Part shown: positions 14,034 through 22,613 of the stretch, one piece after another | Position numbering within the stretch: position 1 is the stretch's first letter | How the letters are laid out: every line of letters begins with the position of its first letter | Source of the DNA: JAURFX01 sp038125265 | GTDB taxonomy: Bacteria; Pseudomonadota; Gammaproteobacteria; Steroidobacterales; Rariloculaceae | Assembly (NCBI GenBank): GCA_038125265.1 | Contig: JAYPDM010000012.1 | Span: 1 to 33,905, forward strand | DNA: 33,905 bases | Direction of reading: 5' to 3' | Notes under the pieces: model-generated | The model's database searches: none | What the model saw: the letters and a program-made list of their open reading frames with translations, nothing else | What the model was told of the DNA's origin: nothing | Translations under genes and position numbers: made by a program

Positions 14034-16823
14034 ATGACCTCGAAAAACATAATTATTCAGGGTGCAAAAACCCATAATCTAAAAAATATCGATGTTGAAA
14101 TACCAAGAGATAAATTAGTAGTAATAACAGGCCTATCCGGATCAGGCAAATCATCATTAGCCTTTGATACTCTTTATGCTGAAGGACAAAGGAGATACGT
14201 AGAATCACTATCATCCTATGCAAGGCAATTTCTCTCAATGATGGAAAAACCTGAGGTTGATGCTATTGAGGGCTTATCACCAGCAATTTCAATTCAACAA
14301 AAATCCTCTTCTCATAATCCTCGATCAACCGTTGGAACAGTCACTGAAATTTATGATTACCTTAGATTGCTTTTTGCGCGTATCGGATCTCCAAAATGTC
14401 CTGAACATTTGGTTACATTAGAAGCAAAAGAAATATCTCAAATTGTAGACGAAACAATAAAAAAGTTTTCCGATGAAAAAGTTCAGATTCTGGCGCCTTG
14501 TATTCAGCAAAAAAAGGGAGAATACGAAAATCTTTTTAAAGAGCTTTCGCTTTTAGGCTTTATGCGATTTCTGGTAGATGGAAAAATCTATATGGCTGAT
14601 GAGGTTCCAAAGTTAGATAAAAATATTAAGCACTCCATAGATGTCATTATTGATAGATTAACGATAGAAGAAAAAAATAGAGATAGGATTACAGATTCTA
14701 TTCAAACCGCTATAAATGTCTCTAAAAGTACTGTCAAGATTTCATCTCAGGAGAAAAAAGAGATCTTTTCAACTTTATTTGCCTGTCCAGACTGTAGCTA
14801 CAGTCTTGAAGAAGTAGAACCTAGATTATTCTCTTTTAATAGCCCATCAGGCGCATGCAATCATTGCGATGGTTTAGGAACTAAGTATTTCTTTGATGAA
14901 GAAAAAGTAATTATAAATTCTGATATTTCAATTAATGCCGGAGCAATTAGAGGCTGGGATAAAAATAACTTACTTTTTATTGAGTCCATGTCCTCGTTGG
15001 CTGCTTTTTATGATTTTTCACTTTCAAACCCTTTCAATACTATTGCAAAAGAAAAACAAAAGATCATTCTTTATGGAACCGAAGAAAAAATCCCTTTTTA
15101 TTTTATTAATAAAAAAGGGGCTAAAGAAAGTCGAATACAAGCTTTTGAGGGAATCATCCCCTCTATGGAGCGACGCTATATTCAAACAGACTCAATGGCT
15201 GTCAAAATGTCACTTTCAAGATACAGAAGCCTAAAAAGCTGCCCCAAATGCCTTGGAACGAGGCTAAATGATAATGCTAGAAATGTTTTTATTTCGGATA
15301 GAAATATATCTGAAGTATGCAATCTAAATGTTGAAAATTTAATCGATTTTTTCAAAAAACTAAATCTAATTGGCTGGCGTAAAGATGTTGGCACAAAAAT
15401 TATTAAAGAAATTGAAGATAGGCTAATTTTTCTGCAGGATGTAGGTTTAAGTTATTTAGAAATTAGTCGGAGTGCTGAATCACTTTCAGGAGGTGAGGCA
15501 CAAAGAATTAGATTAGCCTCACAAATTGGTTCTGGCTTGGTTGGAGTGATGTATATACTTGATGAACCCTCAATTGGACTGCATCAAAGAGATAATCAAA
15601 AACTTATTTCCACGCTAAAAAAACTAAAAGAATTAGGAAATACAGTGATCGTAGTTGAGCATGATGAAGAAATGATGCTTGAGGCAGATCATATTATTGA
15701 TATCGGTCCTGGTGCAGGAAAGCATGGCGGTCTTATAGTTGCTCAAGGTGATGCAAAAAAAATAATTGCCTCAAAAAACTCGATCACTGGGAAATATTTA
15801 TCAAAAAAACTTACCATCGACCCTCCTAAAAAAATATTACTTAAAAATCCGAATTTTATTTCAATAAAAAATGCTTCCTTAAATAACCTAAAAAACATTA
15901 ATGTGGACTTTCCTTTGGGCGTTATCACTTCTGTAACCGGAGTCTCTGGCTCAGGAAAATCAACCCTTGTGAATGATATTCTGCTAAAGGTTGCGGAAGA
16001 TTATTTTCAGGGGAAAACATTCAAACCGGTTGCAGATGTTAAGGGCCTAGAGAAAATAACCAAAATCGTAAATATCAATCAAAGTCCGATTGGAAGAACA
16101 CCTCGCTCTAATCCAGCTACTTACACGGGAATTTTTACACCCATTAGAGAGCTTTTTTCTATGACGCCAGAATCTAAGTCAAGGGGCTATAAGGTGGGTA
16201 GGTTTAGCTTTAATGTAAAAGGAGGAAGGTGTGAAAGCTGCCAGGGAGATGGCATGATAAAAGTTGAGATGCATTTTCTCCCTGATATCTATGTCTCTTG
16301 TGATGTGTGCTCAGGGGGCAAATATAATCGAGAGACACTTAGTATCAAATATAAAGGTAAAAATATTAAAGAGGTATTAGACTTAACCGTCTCAGAAGCC
16401 TTAGATTTTTTTGAAAACATACCATCAATCAGAGATAAATTATCTACGCTCCAGCAAGTAGGGCTGTCTTATATTCAATTGGGTCAGAGTGCTACTACTC
16501 TTTCCGGAGGTGAAGCACAAAGAATAAAGCTTTCCAAAGAGCTTTCAAAGCGCTCGACCGGATCAAGTCTTTATATTTTAGATGAACCAACCACCGGTCT
16601 TCATTTTGAAGATATAAAAAAATTAACCAAAGTCCTTACTGAGCTCAGAGATCAAGGAAATACAATCATCATCATTGAGCATAACATTGATGTTATTAGA
16701 TGCTCTGATTGGATTATTGATCTTGGCTTAGAGGGCGGTGATAAAGGAGGAGAGGTCATTTATCAGGGACCTTACGAGGGCATTAAATCATGCAAATTAT
16801 CACATACAGCAAAATTTCTTTAA
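14034..16823 (+). CDS. uvrA: Excinuclease ABC subunit A UvrA
   Basis: UvrA is the damage-recognition ATPase of nucleotide excision repair and loads UvrB at lesions. The 929-residue product has two ABC modules. The first has Walker A G-L-S-G-S-G-K-S at 33-40 and signature L-S-G-G-E near 484; the second has Walker A G-V-S-G-S-G-K-S near 636-643 and signature L-S-G-G-E near 823. Cysteine pairs of two zinc modules are visible near 251/254 with 275/278, and near 733/736 with 756/759. Each module ends with an I-L-D-E-P Walker B. Length is close to E. coli (940). Its stop lies 2 bp from the convergent trpS stop. Confidence 0.98.
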   Translation: MTSKNIIIQGAKTHNLKNIDVEIPRDKLVVITGLSGSGKSSLAFDTLYAEGQRRYVESLSSYARQFLSMMEKPEVDAIEGLSPAISIQQKSSSHNPRSTVGTVTEIYDYLRLLFARIGSPKCPEHLVTLEAKEISQIVDETIKKFSDEKVQILAPCIQQKKGEYENLFKELSLLGFMRFLVDGKIYMADEVPKLDKNIKHSIDVIIDRLTIEEKNRDRITDSIQTAINVSKSTVKISSQEKKEIFSTLFACPDCSYSLEEVEPRLFSFNSPSGACNHCDGLGTKYFFDEEKVIINSDISINAGAIRGWDKNNLLFIESMSSLAAFYDFSLSNPFNTIAKEKQKIILYGTEEKIPFYFINKKGAKESRIQAFEGIIPSMERRYIQTDSMAVKMSLSRYRSLKSCPKCLGTRLNDNARNVFISDRNISEVCNLNVENLIDFFKKLNLIGWRKDVGTKIIKEIEDRLIFLQDVGLSYLEISRSAESLSGGEAQRIRLASQIGSGLVGVMYILDEPSIGLHQRDNQKLISTLKKLKELGNTVIVVEHDEEMMLEADHIIDIGPGAGKHGGLIVAQGDAKKIIASKNSITGKYLSKKLTIDPPKKILLKNPNFISIKNASLNNLKNINVDFPLGVITSVTGVSGSGKSTLVNDILLKVAEDYFQGKTFKPVADVKGLEKITKIVNINQSPIGRTPRSNPATYTGIFTPIRELFSMTPESKSRGYKVGRFSFNVKGGRCESCQGDGMIKVEMHFLPDIYVSCDVCSGGKYNRETLSIKYKGKNIKEVLDLTVSEALDFFENIPSIRDKLSTLQQVGLSYIQLGQSATTLSGGEAQRIKLSKELSKRSTGSSLYILDEPTTGLHFEDIKKLTKVLTELRDQGNTIIIIEHNIDVIRCSDWIIDLGLEGGDKGGEVIYQGPYEGIKSCKLSHTAKFL

Positions 16824-16825
16824 TA

Positions 16826-17815
16826 TTACTTAATGCCAATCGCAGATTTTATTTCTTTCAAGTAAGCTGAAGCTTCCTCCCTTGCTTGCTCTCCGCCTAA
16901 TCTGAGCCGCTTCTCAATAAATGCCTCATCACTTAAGTAGTCCGTATAGGTTGATCTATAGGGGTCAAAAAAATTAAATATTTTCTCAAATAAAATAGAC
17001 TTCATATCCCCCCAACTAATCCCTTCAGCATATAATTTCTTGATAGACTCAATTTCTTCTGAAGTTGCAAAATAGGCATAAAGAGCAAATAAAGTACAAT
17101 CTTTATACTCCTTAGGCACACCAGGCTCTAGGGAGTTCGTTTTGATCTTGTTAATTAATTTTCTTAATGGTTTCTCCTCAAGGAAAATTGGGATGATATT
17201 GTTGTAGCTTTTTGACATTTTTCTACCATCAAGACCAATGATGGTCTCTTGGCTATGATTAGTGACAACTTCAGGAATGGTTAAGATATTTCCATAATTG
17301 TGATTAAATCTTAGTGCAATATCTCTCGTCATTTCTACATGTTGAACTTGATCTTTCCCTACAGGAACCTCATTAGCCTTAAACATTAGTATGTCAGCAG
17401 ACATAAGGATCGGATAAGAATATAGGCCCATAGTAATTGCCTTATCTACATCATTGCCATCTTCAATATTTAAATCTGCAGCAGCCTTATAAGCATGGGC
17501 TCTATTCATCAATCCCTTGGCAGTAAAGCAAGTTAAGATCCAAGTAAGTTCAAAAATTTCTGGTATATCAGACTGCCGATAAAAAGAGGATCGATCGCTC
17601 AGGCCTAAAGCTAACCAGGTAGCTGCAATTTTTAACGAAGATTCTCTTATTAATTGCGGATCATGGCTCTTAATAAGGGCATGATAATCTGCAAGAAAAA
17701 AATAGCTTTTAATAGCATCATTATTGCTCTCCGCAATAGAGGGTTTTATGGCTCCAATATAATTACCCAAATGCGGTATGCCGGTTGTTGTGATTCCCGT
17801 TAAGACTCTTTTCAT
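16826..17815 (-). CDS. trpS: Tryptophanyl-tRNA synthetase TrpS
   Basis: TrpS charges tRNA-Trp. The 329-residue product has the class I signature P-H-L-G-N at 14-18 in T-T-G-I-P-H-L-G-N-Y, and G-R-K-M-S-K-S at 197-203. The M-S-A-D-I-L and G-K-D-Q-V-Q-H segments of the Rossmann fold lie at 138-143 and 153-159. Length matches E. coli (334). It begins 1 bp after the stop of the upstream gamma-glutamyltransferase gene, so the two are probably co-transcribed without an obvious functional link. Confidence 0.97.
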   Translation of the reverse strand: MKRVLTGITTTGIPHLGNYIGAIKPSIAESNNDAIKSYFFLADYHALIKSHDPQLIRESSLKIAATWLALGLSDRSSFYRQSDIPEIFELTWILTCFTAKGLMNRAHAYKAAADLNIEDGNDVDKAITMGLYSYPILMSADILMFKANEVPVGKDQVQHVEMTRDIALRFNHNYGNILTIPEVVTNHSQETIIGLDGRKMSKSYNNIIPIFLEEKPLRKLINKIKTNSLEPGVPKEYKDCTLFALYAYFATSEEIESIKKLYAEGISWGDMKSILFEKIFNFFDPYRSTYTDYLSDEAFIEKRLRLGGEQAREEASAYLKEIKSAIGIK

Positions 17816-17816
17816 A

Positions 17817-19457
17817 TTAATAGCCCAAGGCTAATCCATCTTTTCTTGATTCAGAAGCCCCTGAATAAACCAATGAATCAGGATCACGCCAAATTGATTG
17901 ATACCCTCCAAAGAGACCGTCATTAGAATACTCAATATTATGACCTAATTTTAAAAGGTAATCTAAAGACTCTTTAGGAAGAGAAAATTCACTATATGAC
18001 TTACCATAGGATATTGAAAATTCTCCCTTTGGATTGCTAGATCCTTCATGTCGCACGCGAGGCATATCTCCACACTGTTGTATGTTTAGGCCAAAATCGA
18101 TCAGATTAACTAAAATCTGTGTATGGCCTTGCGGTTGCATATCAGCACCCATCACACCAAAACTAAACAAAGGAACATTACCTTTTGTTAGAAAACCCGG
18201 AATAATGGTATGAAAAGGTCTTTTAGCTTTCTCAATTCTATTCGCATGATTTTTATTAAGTGAGAAAAGCTCGCCCCTGCTTTGAAGTCCAAAGCCATAT
18301 TTCTCAACAATAACACCTGAACCAAATCCACGATAATTGCTCTGTATGAGCGAAACCATAAGTCCATCACTATCGGCCACCGTTAAATACACAGTATCGC
18401 CTCCATGATTAACATCAGGGGAATGCGGATCTATTTTTAATACTTTGCTGGGATTGATTTTTTTTGCTAGATCTTCCGCATAGCCCTTAGAAATTAAATG
18501 CTCAATGGGCAGATCATTGAATTTAGGATCAGAATAATATTTTGCTCTATCCTCAAAGGCTAATCTTTTTGCCTCAATCAGAATATGAAGATATCTTGGG
18601 TCGCTTGGTCCATCAAACTTATGAAAATCAAAAAATTCTAAGATATTTAGCATTTGTAGAACCGTTAATCCCTGATTATTTGGTCCAATTTCCCATACAT
18701 CATAGTCACGATACTTGGTTGATACTGGCTCGATCCAATCGGGCGAAAATCCACTCAAATCATCATCTGTCATATAGCCATTTAATTTTTGAACTGACTT
18801 AATAATCTCTTTTGAGATATCAGAATCATAAAATACATGTAACCCTTCAGATGAAATAACCTGATAAAGTTTTGCTAAATTTTCATTCCTATAAATAGCT
18901 CCTGACTTGGGTGGACTGCCATTTGGCAAATAGGTATTTGCAAAGGATGGGTATGTTTTGAGTACGTTCGACTCAAGGGCCCACTGCTTTGCAATCGTCT
19001 CAGAAACTGGGAATCCATCTAATGCATAATTGATCGAAGGCTTAAATATCTCTTTTAAATCTAATTTTCCAAATTTTTGGTGTAAATATTCCCATCCTTT
19101 TACACACCCAGGTACTGTTACAGTGATTCCGCCTCTCTGAGGTAAAATTTTATACTCCTTAGTGATACGGTCTATGTCTATTGAATTTGAACTAGGTCCG
19201 CTCGCATTTATAGCCTCTAATTTCTTAGACTTTGGATTCCATATGATTGCAAATAGATCACCGCCAACACCACAACTGCAAGGCTCAACCAACCCAAGCA
19301 TAGCATTGGCAGCAATAGCAGCATCTATAGCAGTGCCTCCCTCTTTTAATACATTGAGTCCTGCGCTCGTTGCCAAAGGTTCACTGGTTGCAACCATTCC
19401 GTTTGTGCCGAACGCAACAGAACGCGATGAAAATATATTTGTGTAAGGTCTTTGCAT
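17817..19457 (-). CDS. Gamma-glutamyltransferase-family Ntn hydrolase (YwrD-like, no signal peptide)
   Basis: This 546-residue member of the GGT/cephalosporin-acylase family is made as a proenzyme that cleaves itself before a catalytic threonine. The G-G-T-A-I-D-A-A-I-A-A start (40-50), the G-V-G-G-D (63-67), the likely nucleophile T355 in G-G-D-T-V-Y-L, and the C-terminal S-G-A-S-E-S-R-K-D-G are all visible. The residues after the threonine are V-Y rather than the T-H of classical periplasmic GGT, which fits the YwrD-type branch. No signal peptide is present, so a cytoplasmic location is likely, unlike E. coli Ggt. The natural substrate of this branch is uncertain; glutathione or other gamma-glutamyl or amide compounds are possible. 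Confidence 0.85.
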   Translation of the reverse strand: MQRPYTNIFSSRSVAFGTNGMVATSEPLATSAGLNVLKEGGTAIDAAIAANAMLGLVEPCSCGVGGDLFAIIWNPKSKKLEAINASGPSSNSIDIDRITKEYKILPQRGGITVTVPGCVKGWEYLHQKFGKLDLKEIFKPSINYALDGFPVSETIAKQWALESNVLKTYPSFANTYLPNGSPPKSGAIYRNENLAKLYQVISSEGLHVFYDSDISKEIIKSVQKLNGYMTDDDLSGFSPDWIEPVSTKYRDYDVWEIGPNNQGLTVLQMLNILEFFDFHKFDGPSDPRYLHILIEAKRLAFEDRAKYYSDPKFNDLPIEHLISKGYAEDLAKKINPSKVLKIDPHSPDVNHGGDTVYLTVADSDGLMVSLIQSNYRGFGSGVIVEKYGFGLQSRGELFSLNKNHANRIEKAKRPFHTIIPGFLTKGNVPLFSFGVMGADMQPQGHTQILVNLIDFGLNIQQCGDMPRVRHEGSSNPKGEFSISYGKSYSEFSLPKESLDYLLKLGHNIEYSNDGLFGGYQSIWRDPDSLVYSGASESRKDGLALGY

Positions 19458-19531
19458 TATTTCAGTATCAAAGTAGTTATTTTATCTAACATGACTTAAA
19501 GTATAAATGTAGAATTCTTATAAGTATTGAT
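19458..19531. promoter_or_regulatory. Divergent promoter region between the GGT-like gene and the ICMT-like gene
   Basis: These 74 AT-rich bases separate two divergent genes. Toward the plus-strand gene, TATAAA at about 19502-19507 and TATAAG at about 19519-19524 are possible -10 boxes; the latter ends only a few bases before the ATG. No good -35 hexamer accompanies either. No clear promoter was found toward the GGT-like gene. Confidence 0.3.
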
Positions 19532-20101
19532 ATGAAACATCGCGTAAATACCCATCAAAATAGCAGTGAGCCTAATTTCATTAAATTATTGCAGAATCAT
19601 GAAGCTTCGAGGCAAATTCTTGCCTTTATATTTATTGCACTCATGTCACTGGCGGCTAATGCAAACCCACAGTTTATTAACTTAGCTCTTATACTTATCG
19701 TCTTTGGTGCAATATTTAGACTCATTGCTAGCGGTGTCATCGTAAAAAATAAAGAGCTTTGTACAATTGGAATTTATTCCTTAGTGAGACATCCTTTATA
19801 TACCGGCAATCTTTTAATTCTTATTGGTTTTTCGTTTTTAGCAAATATGATTGCTTGGTATATCTTACTGACTGCATTTATTATCTTTTACTATCCTCCT
19901 GCAATAAAGTATGAAGATGAAAAACTAAAGAATATTTTCAATGATCAATGGAAGGAATGGGCTCAAAATACACCTGCCTTAATACCAAAGAGATTAGCTC
20001 TAGATTTATTTTCAAATTGGTCATTGAGAAATTCAGTCAAGCTTAATGGCGAGCCAATCATATTGTTATATGTCTTTATTTGGGCTTATGTGGCGACCTA
20101 A
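19532..20101 (+). CDS. Isoprenylcysteine carboxyl methyltransferase (ICMT)/PEMT-like integral membrane methyltransferase
   Basis: This 189-residue membrane protein has hydrophobic segments at about 28-46, 48-70, 92-122 and 173-187. The G-I-Y-S-L-V-R-H-P-L-Y-T-G-N motif is at 80-93, and E128 is followed by F-N-D-Q-W-K-E-W (136-143). Together these are the SAM-binding signature of the ICMT/phospholipid methyltransferase superfamily (R-H-P-x-Y, then E-x-x-F-x-x-x-Y/W). Bacteria lack prenylated CaaX proteins of the eukaryotic type, so the substrate is likely a lipid or other small membrane-associated molecule; I cannot say which. Its stop overlaps the start of the kinase gene by one base (TAATG), so the two are translationally linked. 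Confidence 0.82.
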   Translation: MKHRVNTHQNSSEPNFIKLLQNHEASRQILAFIFIALMSLAANANPQFINLALILIVFGAIFRLIASGVIVKNKELCTIGIYSLVRHPLYTGNLLILIGFSFLANMIAWYILLTAFIIFYYPPAIKYEDEKLKNIFNDQWKEWAQNTPALIPKRLALDLFSNWSLRNSVKLNGEPIILLYVFIWAYVAT

Positions 20102-20739
20102 TGACTGAACATGAAGAAGCTCTAAACCGGTTTCGGCATAATAAACTAAATCTCAATTCAACTATTCCCTTCAGGGAAGGCAATCAGTCTAAAATTTATA
20201 AAATTCATTCTGAATTTGACACTTTTATATATAAAGTACCAGCTGGAAGTAATTTCATTGTAAAAACGATTAATGCGTTTCTCATTAAAAGAGAGTACAA
20301 AGTTTTAAAACAAATACAGCATATCAAAGGTGTTCCAGAGGTTTTTTCCTACAATAAAGGAATTTTTATGAAGTTCTATGAGGGAGTAAATATACGTGAC
20401 TTCATGAATTCCCATACGAAGATTAAGAATGAATTTCATGTCCAACTTCTACAAACTATTCAAGATTTACACAGTGAGGGAATTGCTCATTGTGATCTTA
20501 AGCGAAAAGAAAATATCTTAATATTAAATGATCAATCTTTTGTGATTCTTGATTTTGGTATAAGTTACAGGTACAGAAATCGCTTATTCAAACCTTTATT
20601 CAACCTACTAAAACAAACCGACTTAAATGCCTATATCAAAATAAAATATGACAAAAATTACAATAATCTTAGCGATGATGACAAAAAGATTTATAAGCTC
20701 ACTCGAATCGAAAAGATTCTAAAAAAATATTTCTCTTAA
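20101..20739 (+). CDS. Small protein-kinase-fold protein, WaaP/Kdo-kinase (InaA)-like
   Basis: The 212-residue product has a complete set of kinase landmarks. These are a short loop R-E-G-N-Q-S-K-I-Y (25-33), likely ATP lysine K45, helix-C glutamate E66, catalytic H-C-D-L-K with D132, N138, and D-F-G at 151-153. The pattern resembles lipopolysaccharide core (Kdo/WaaP/InaA) kinases more than Ser/Thr kinases, and the size is right for them. The spacing D132 to N138 is one residue longer than in the common H-R-D-L-K-P-E-N. I chose the ATG at 20101 over an upstream frame start because it overlaps the preceding stop by one base (TAATG). Pairing with a membrane methyltransferase hints at lipid or LPS modification. 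Substrate unproven. Confidence 0.78.
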   Translation: MTEHEEALNRFRHNKLNLNSTIPFREGNQSKIYKIHSEFDTFIYKVPAGSNFIVKTINAFLIKREYKVLKQIQHIKGVPEVFSYNKGIFMKFYEGVNIRDFMNSHTKIKNEFHVQLLQTIQDLHSEGIAHCDLKRKENILILNDQSFVILDFGISYRYRNRLFKPLFNLLKQTDLNAYIKIKYDKNYNNLSDDDKKIYKLTRIEKILKKYFS

Positions 20740-20743
20740 ATAT
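20721..20743 (-). terminator. Weak candidate terminator after rplQ
   Basis: Read on the minus strand, ATATTT-AAGAG-AAATAT forms a six-pair, A/T-only hairpin followed by TTTTTT. It starts shortly after the rplQ stop and lies largely inside the 3' end of the convergent kinase gene. The U-tract is good but the stem is weak, so it may slow transcription only partly. It is the only terminator-like element I can see for the long ribosomal transcript. Confidence 0.35.
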
Positions 20744-20746
20744 AGG

Positions 20747-21130
20747 CTATTCTTGGGTTGGATGATTTTCTGATGCTTGCTCTACTAACTGCACAATTGC
20801 CTTAGGGGCACAGTCTCCAGGTCTAAAGCCTGCTTTAACAATCCTCAGATATCCACCAGGTCTCTCTTTAAACCTAGGACCAAGATCTTGGAATAATTTA
20901 CCTACGGCTTCTTTGCTTCTTAACTTATCAAATGCCTGTCTTCTTTTGGCAACACTATCCTCTTTGCTTAGAGTAATGAGTGGCTCAACAAATCTTCTTA
21001 ATTCTTTCGCTTTTGGCAGTGTGGTAGTTATGACCTCATGCTCAATAAGAGAAGATGCCATATTTCTATACATAGCTTTCCTGTGTGAGCTATTACGTCC
21101 AAGTTTTCTGCCAGACTTTCTATGTCTCAT
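20747..21130 (-). CDS. rplQ: 50S ribosomal protein L17
   Basis: L17 binds 23S rRNA near the peptide exit tunnel. The 127-residue product (E. coli 127) starts M-R-H-R-K-S-G-R-K-L-G-R-N and carries the R-P-G-G-Y-L-R-I segment near 91-98. It is the last gene of the alpha operon, 18 bp after rpoA, and lies only 7 bp from the convergent kinase gene stop. Confidence 0.98.
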   Translation of the reverse strand: MRHRKSGRKLGRNSSHRKAMYRNMASSLIEHEVITTTLPKAKELRRFVEPLITLSKEDSVAKRRQAFDKLRSKEAVGKLFQDLGPRFKERPGGYLRIVKAGFRPGDCAPKAIVQLVEQASENHPTQE

Positions 21131-21148
21131 ATTTTTTACCGTTTCTTA

Positions 21149-22138
21149 TTAATCTTTAGGCATAATTGAGGCAGGTGGCCAATTCTCTAAGTGCATCCCA
21201 AGAGTGAATCCATGCTGCTCAAGCACTTGCTTAATTTCTGTTAGTGACTTTTTGCCTAGATTGGGTGTTCTTAATAATTCCATCTCTGTCTTCAAAACTA
21301 AATCACCAATATAGTTAATATTTTTAGCTTTTAAGCAATTAGCAGATCTTACTGTAAGCTCTAATTCATCTATCGCTTTGAGGAGATTTGGATCAACCTC
21401 AATTTCTGCTTCTTTAGCCAAAACTTCGCTTTCATCCTCTAAGTCTATGAAGATATCAAGTTGGTTTTTAATAATACTTCCAGCGCGTCTAACTGCTTCT
21501 TCATGATCAATCGTTCCATTGGTCTCTAGGTCAATAATCAGCTTATCTAAATCAGTTCGTTGTTCAACCCTGGCGCTTTCAACTGAATAGGTAACTTTTC
21601 TAACAGGGCTGAAGCTCGCATCTAAGAATAATTTTCCAATGGTTTGTGACTCCTCATCAAATTTTGATTGAGTTTTTGCAGGACGATAACCTCTTCCAAT
21701 CTCTGCCTTCAATGTCGCTACAAATTTGCCATTCTTATTTAAATTTGCGATCACGTGATCTGGATTGATTACCTCAACATCAAGCTCACCAGTAATATCT
21801 CCTGCAGTTACCACTCCAGGGCCTTCCTTATTAATTGTTAATTGTGAAGCCTTTGTGCCATGCAATCTGATCGCAACGCCTTTGAGATTAAGTAGGATTT
21901 CAATAATATCCTCCTGCACACCCTCAACGCTTGTGTACTCATGAAGAACTCCTTCAATTTCAACTTCAGTAATTGCAGCTCCTGGGATCGATGAAAGCAA
22001 TACCCTTCTCATTGCATTCCCAAGAGTATGTCCAAATCCCCTCTCAAAAGGTTCAATTGAAATTTTTCCACTAAAATCGCTTTCAGAATTAACCTTGACG
22101 CTTCTAGGCTTTAAAAAATCTGATACAAACTCTGACAT
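21149..22138 (-). CDS. rpoA: DNA-directed RNA polymerase subunit alpha
   Basis: This 329-residue alpha subunit matches E. coli length. The N-terminal dimerisation domain shows G-F-G-H-T-L-G-N-A-M-R-R-V-L (about 34-47). The C-terminal domain retains T-V-R-S-A-N-C-L-K and the T-P-N-L-G-K-K-S-L-T-E-I helix, which in E. coli contact UP-element DNA and activators (R265, N268, G296 and K298 equivalents all present). A good ribosome-binding sequence (GAGGAAAT) precedes the ATG. Spacing is 18 bp on both sides (rpsD upstream, rplQ downstream). Confidence 0.99.
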   Translation of the reverse strand: MSEFVSDFLKPRSVKVNSESDFSGKISIEPFERGFGHTLGNAMRRVLLSSIPGAAITEVEIEGVLHEYTSVEGVQEDIIEILLNLKGVAIRLHGTKASQLTINKEGPGVVTAGDITGELDVEVINPDHVIANLNKNGKFVATLKAEIGRGYRPAKTQSKFDEESQTIGKLFLDASFSPVRKVTYSVESARVEQRTDLDKLIIDLETNGTIDHEEAVRRAGSIIKNQLDIFIDLEDESEVLAKEAEIEVDPNLLKAIDELELTVRSANCLKAKNINYIGDLVLKTEMELLRTPNLGKKSLTEIKQVLEQHGFTLGMHLENWPPASIMPKD

Positions 22139-22156
22139 GATATTTCCTCTAACTTA

Positions 22157-22598
22157 TTACTTTGAATATAACTCAACAACCAGATTCTCATTTATATCTG
22201 GAAGAATTTCATCTCTCTCTGGGAGCGCTTTTAGGGTTCCTTGAAGCNNNNNNNNNNNNNNNNNNNNNNNNNNNNNNNNNNNNNNNNNNNNNNNNNNNNN
22301 NNNNNNNNNNNNNNNNNNNNNNNNNNNNNNNNNNNNNNNNNNNNNNNCCTTTTTTCTGTGCTGCCTTTTTATAGTAACGTCTGAATTGACGTTCAAGAAC
22401 ACCATACATTCTTCTTAGTTTTTGTTTCTCTCTTAGCTGCAAGCCATAATCAGAAAGGCGACCTCTTCCCTGCTTCTGCCCTCCAGGTGTAACATTAAAT
22501 TTACACTTAGACTCAATAGATTTAGCTTTACTTTTTAGAAAAAGATCAGTGCCTTCTCTTCTTGCTAACTTACATGATGGTCCTGTATATCGTGCCAT
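22157..22598 (-). CDS. rpsD: 30S ribosomal protein S4 (interrupted by assembly gap)
   Basis: S4 initiates 30S assembly and in E. coli also represses the alpha operon. The N-terminal 83 residues begin M-A-R-Y-T-G-P-S-C-K-L and the last 29 residues end E-N-L-V-V-E-L-Y-S-K. Between them lie 100 N bases at 22248-22347. If the protein is about 206 residues as usual, some 93-94 codons (about 280 bp) are missing, so the N run is a placeholder and not the true length. The two flanks are in different frames across the 100 bases, which is expected for such a placeholder and is not a sign of a pseudogene. Confidence 0.95.
22248..22347. other. Assembly gap (100 N)
   Basis: A run of exactly 100 undetermined bases lies inside rpsD. 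The round number suggests a scaffolding gap of unknown size. Comparison of the flanking S4 fragments with the normal protein length implies about 280 bp are really absent. Every coordinate to its right is therefore about 180 bp too low relative to the true chromosome. Confidence 0.97.
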
Positions 22599-22613
22599 TA
22601 TATTATCCTTAAA

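Noticed and set aside
16779..16837. 8 bp inverted repeat GGCATTAA/TTAATGCC flanking the uvrA/trpS junction
   Set aside because: Arms are 43 nt apart with no U-tract after them, so a terminator is unlikely and chance occurrence is plausible.
22157..22598. rpsD as a frameshifted pseudogene
   Set aside because: The frame change coincides with a 100-N placeholder; both flanks are well conserved S4 sequence and the true gap length is unknown.
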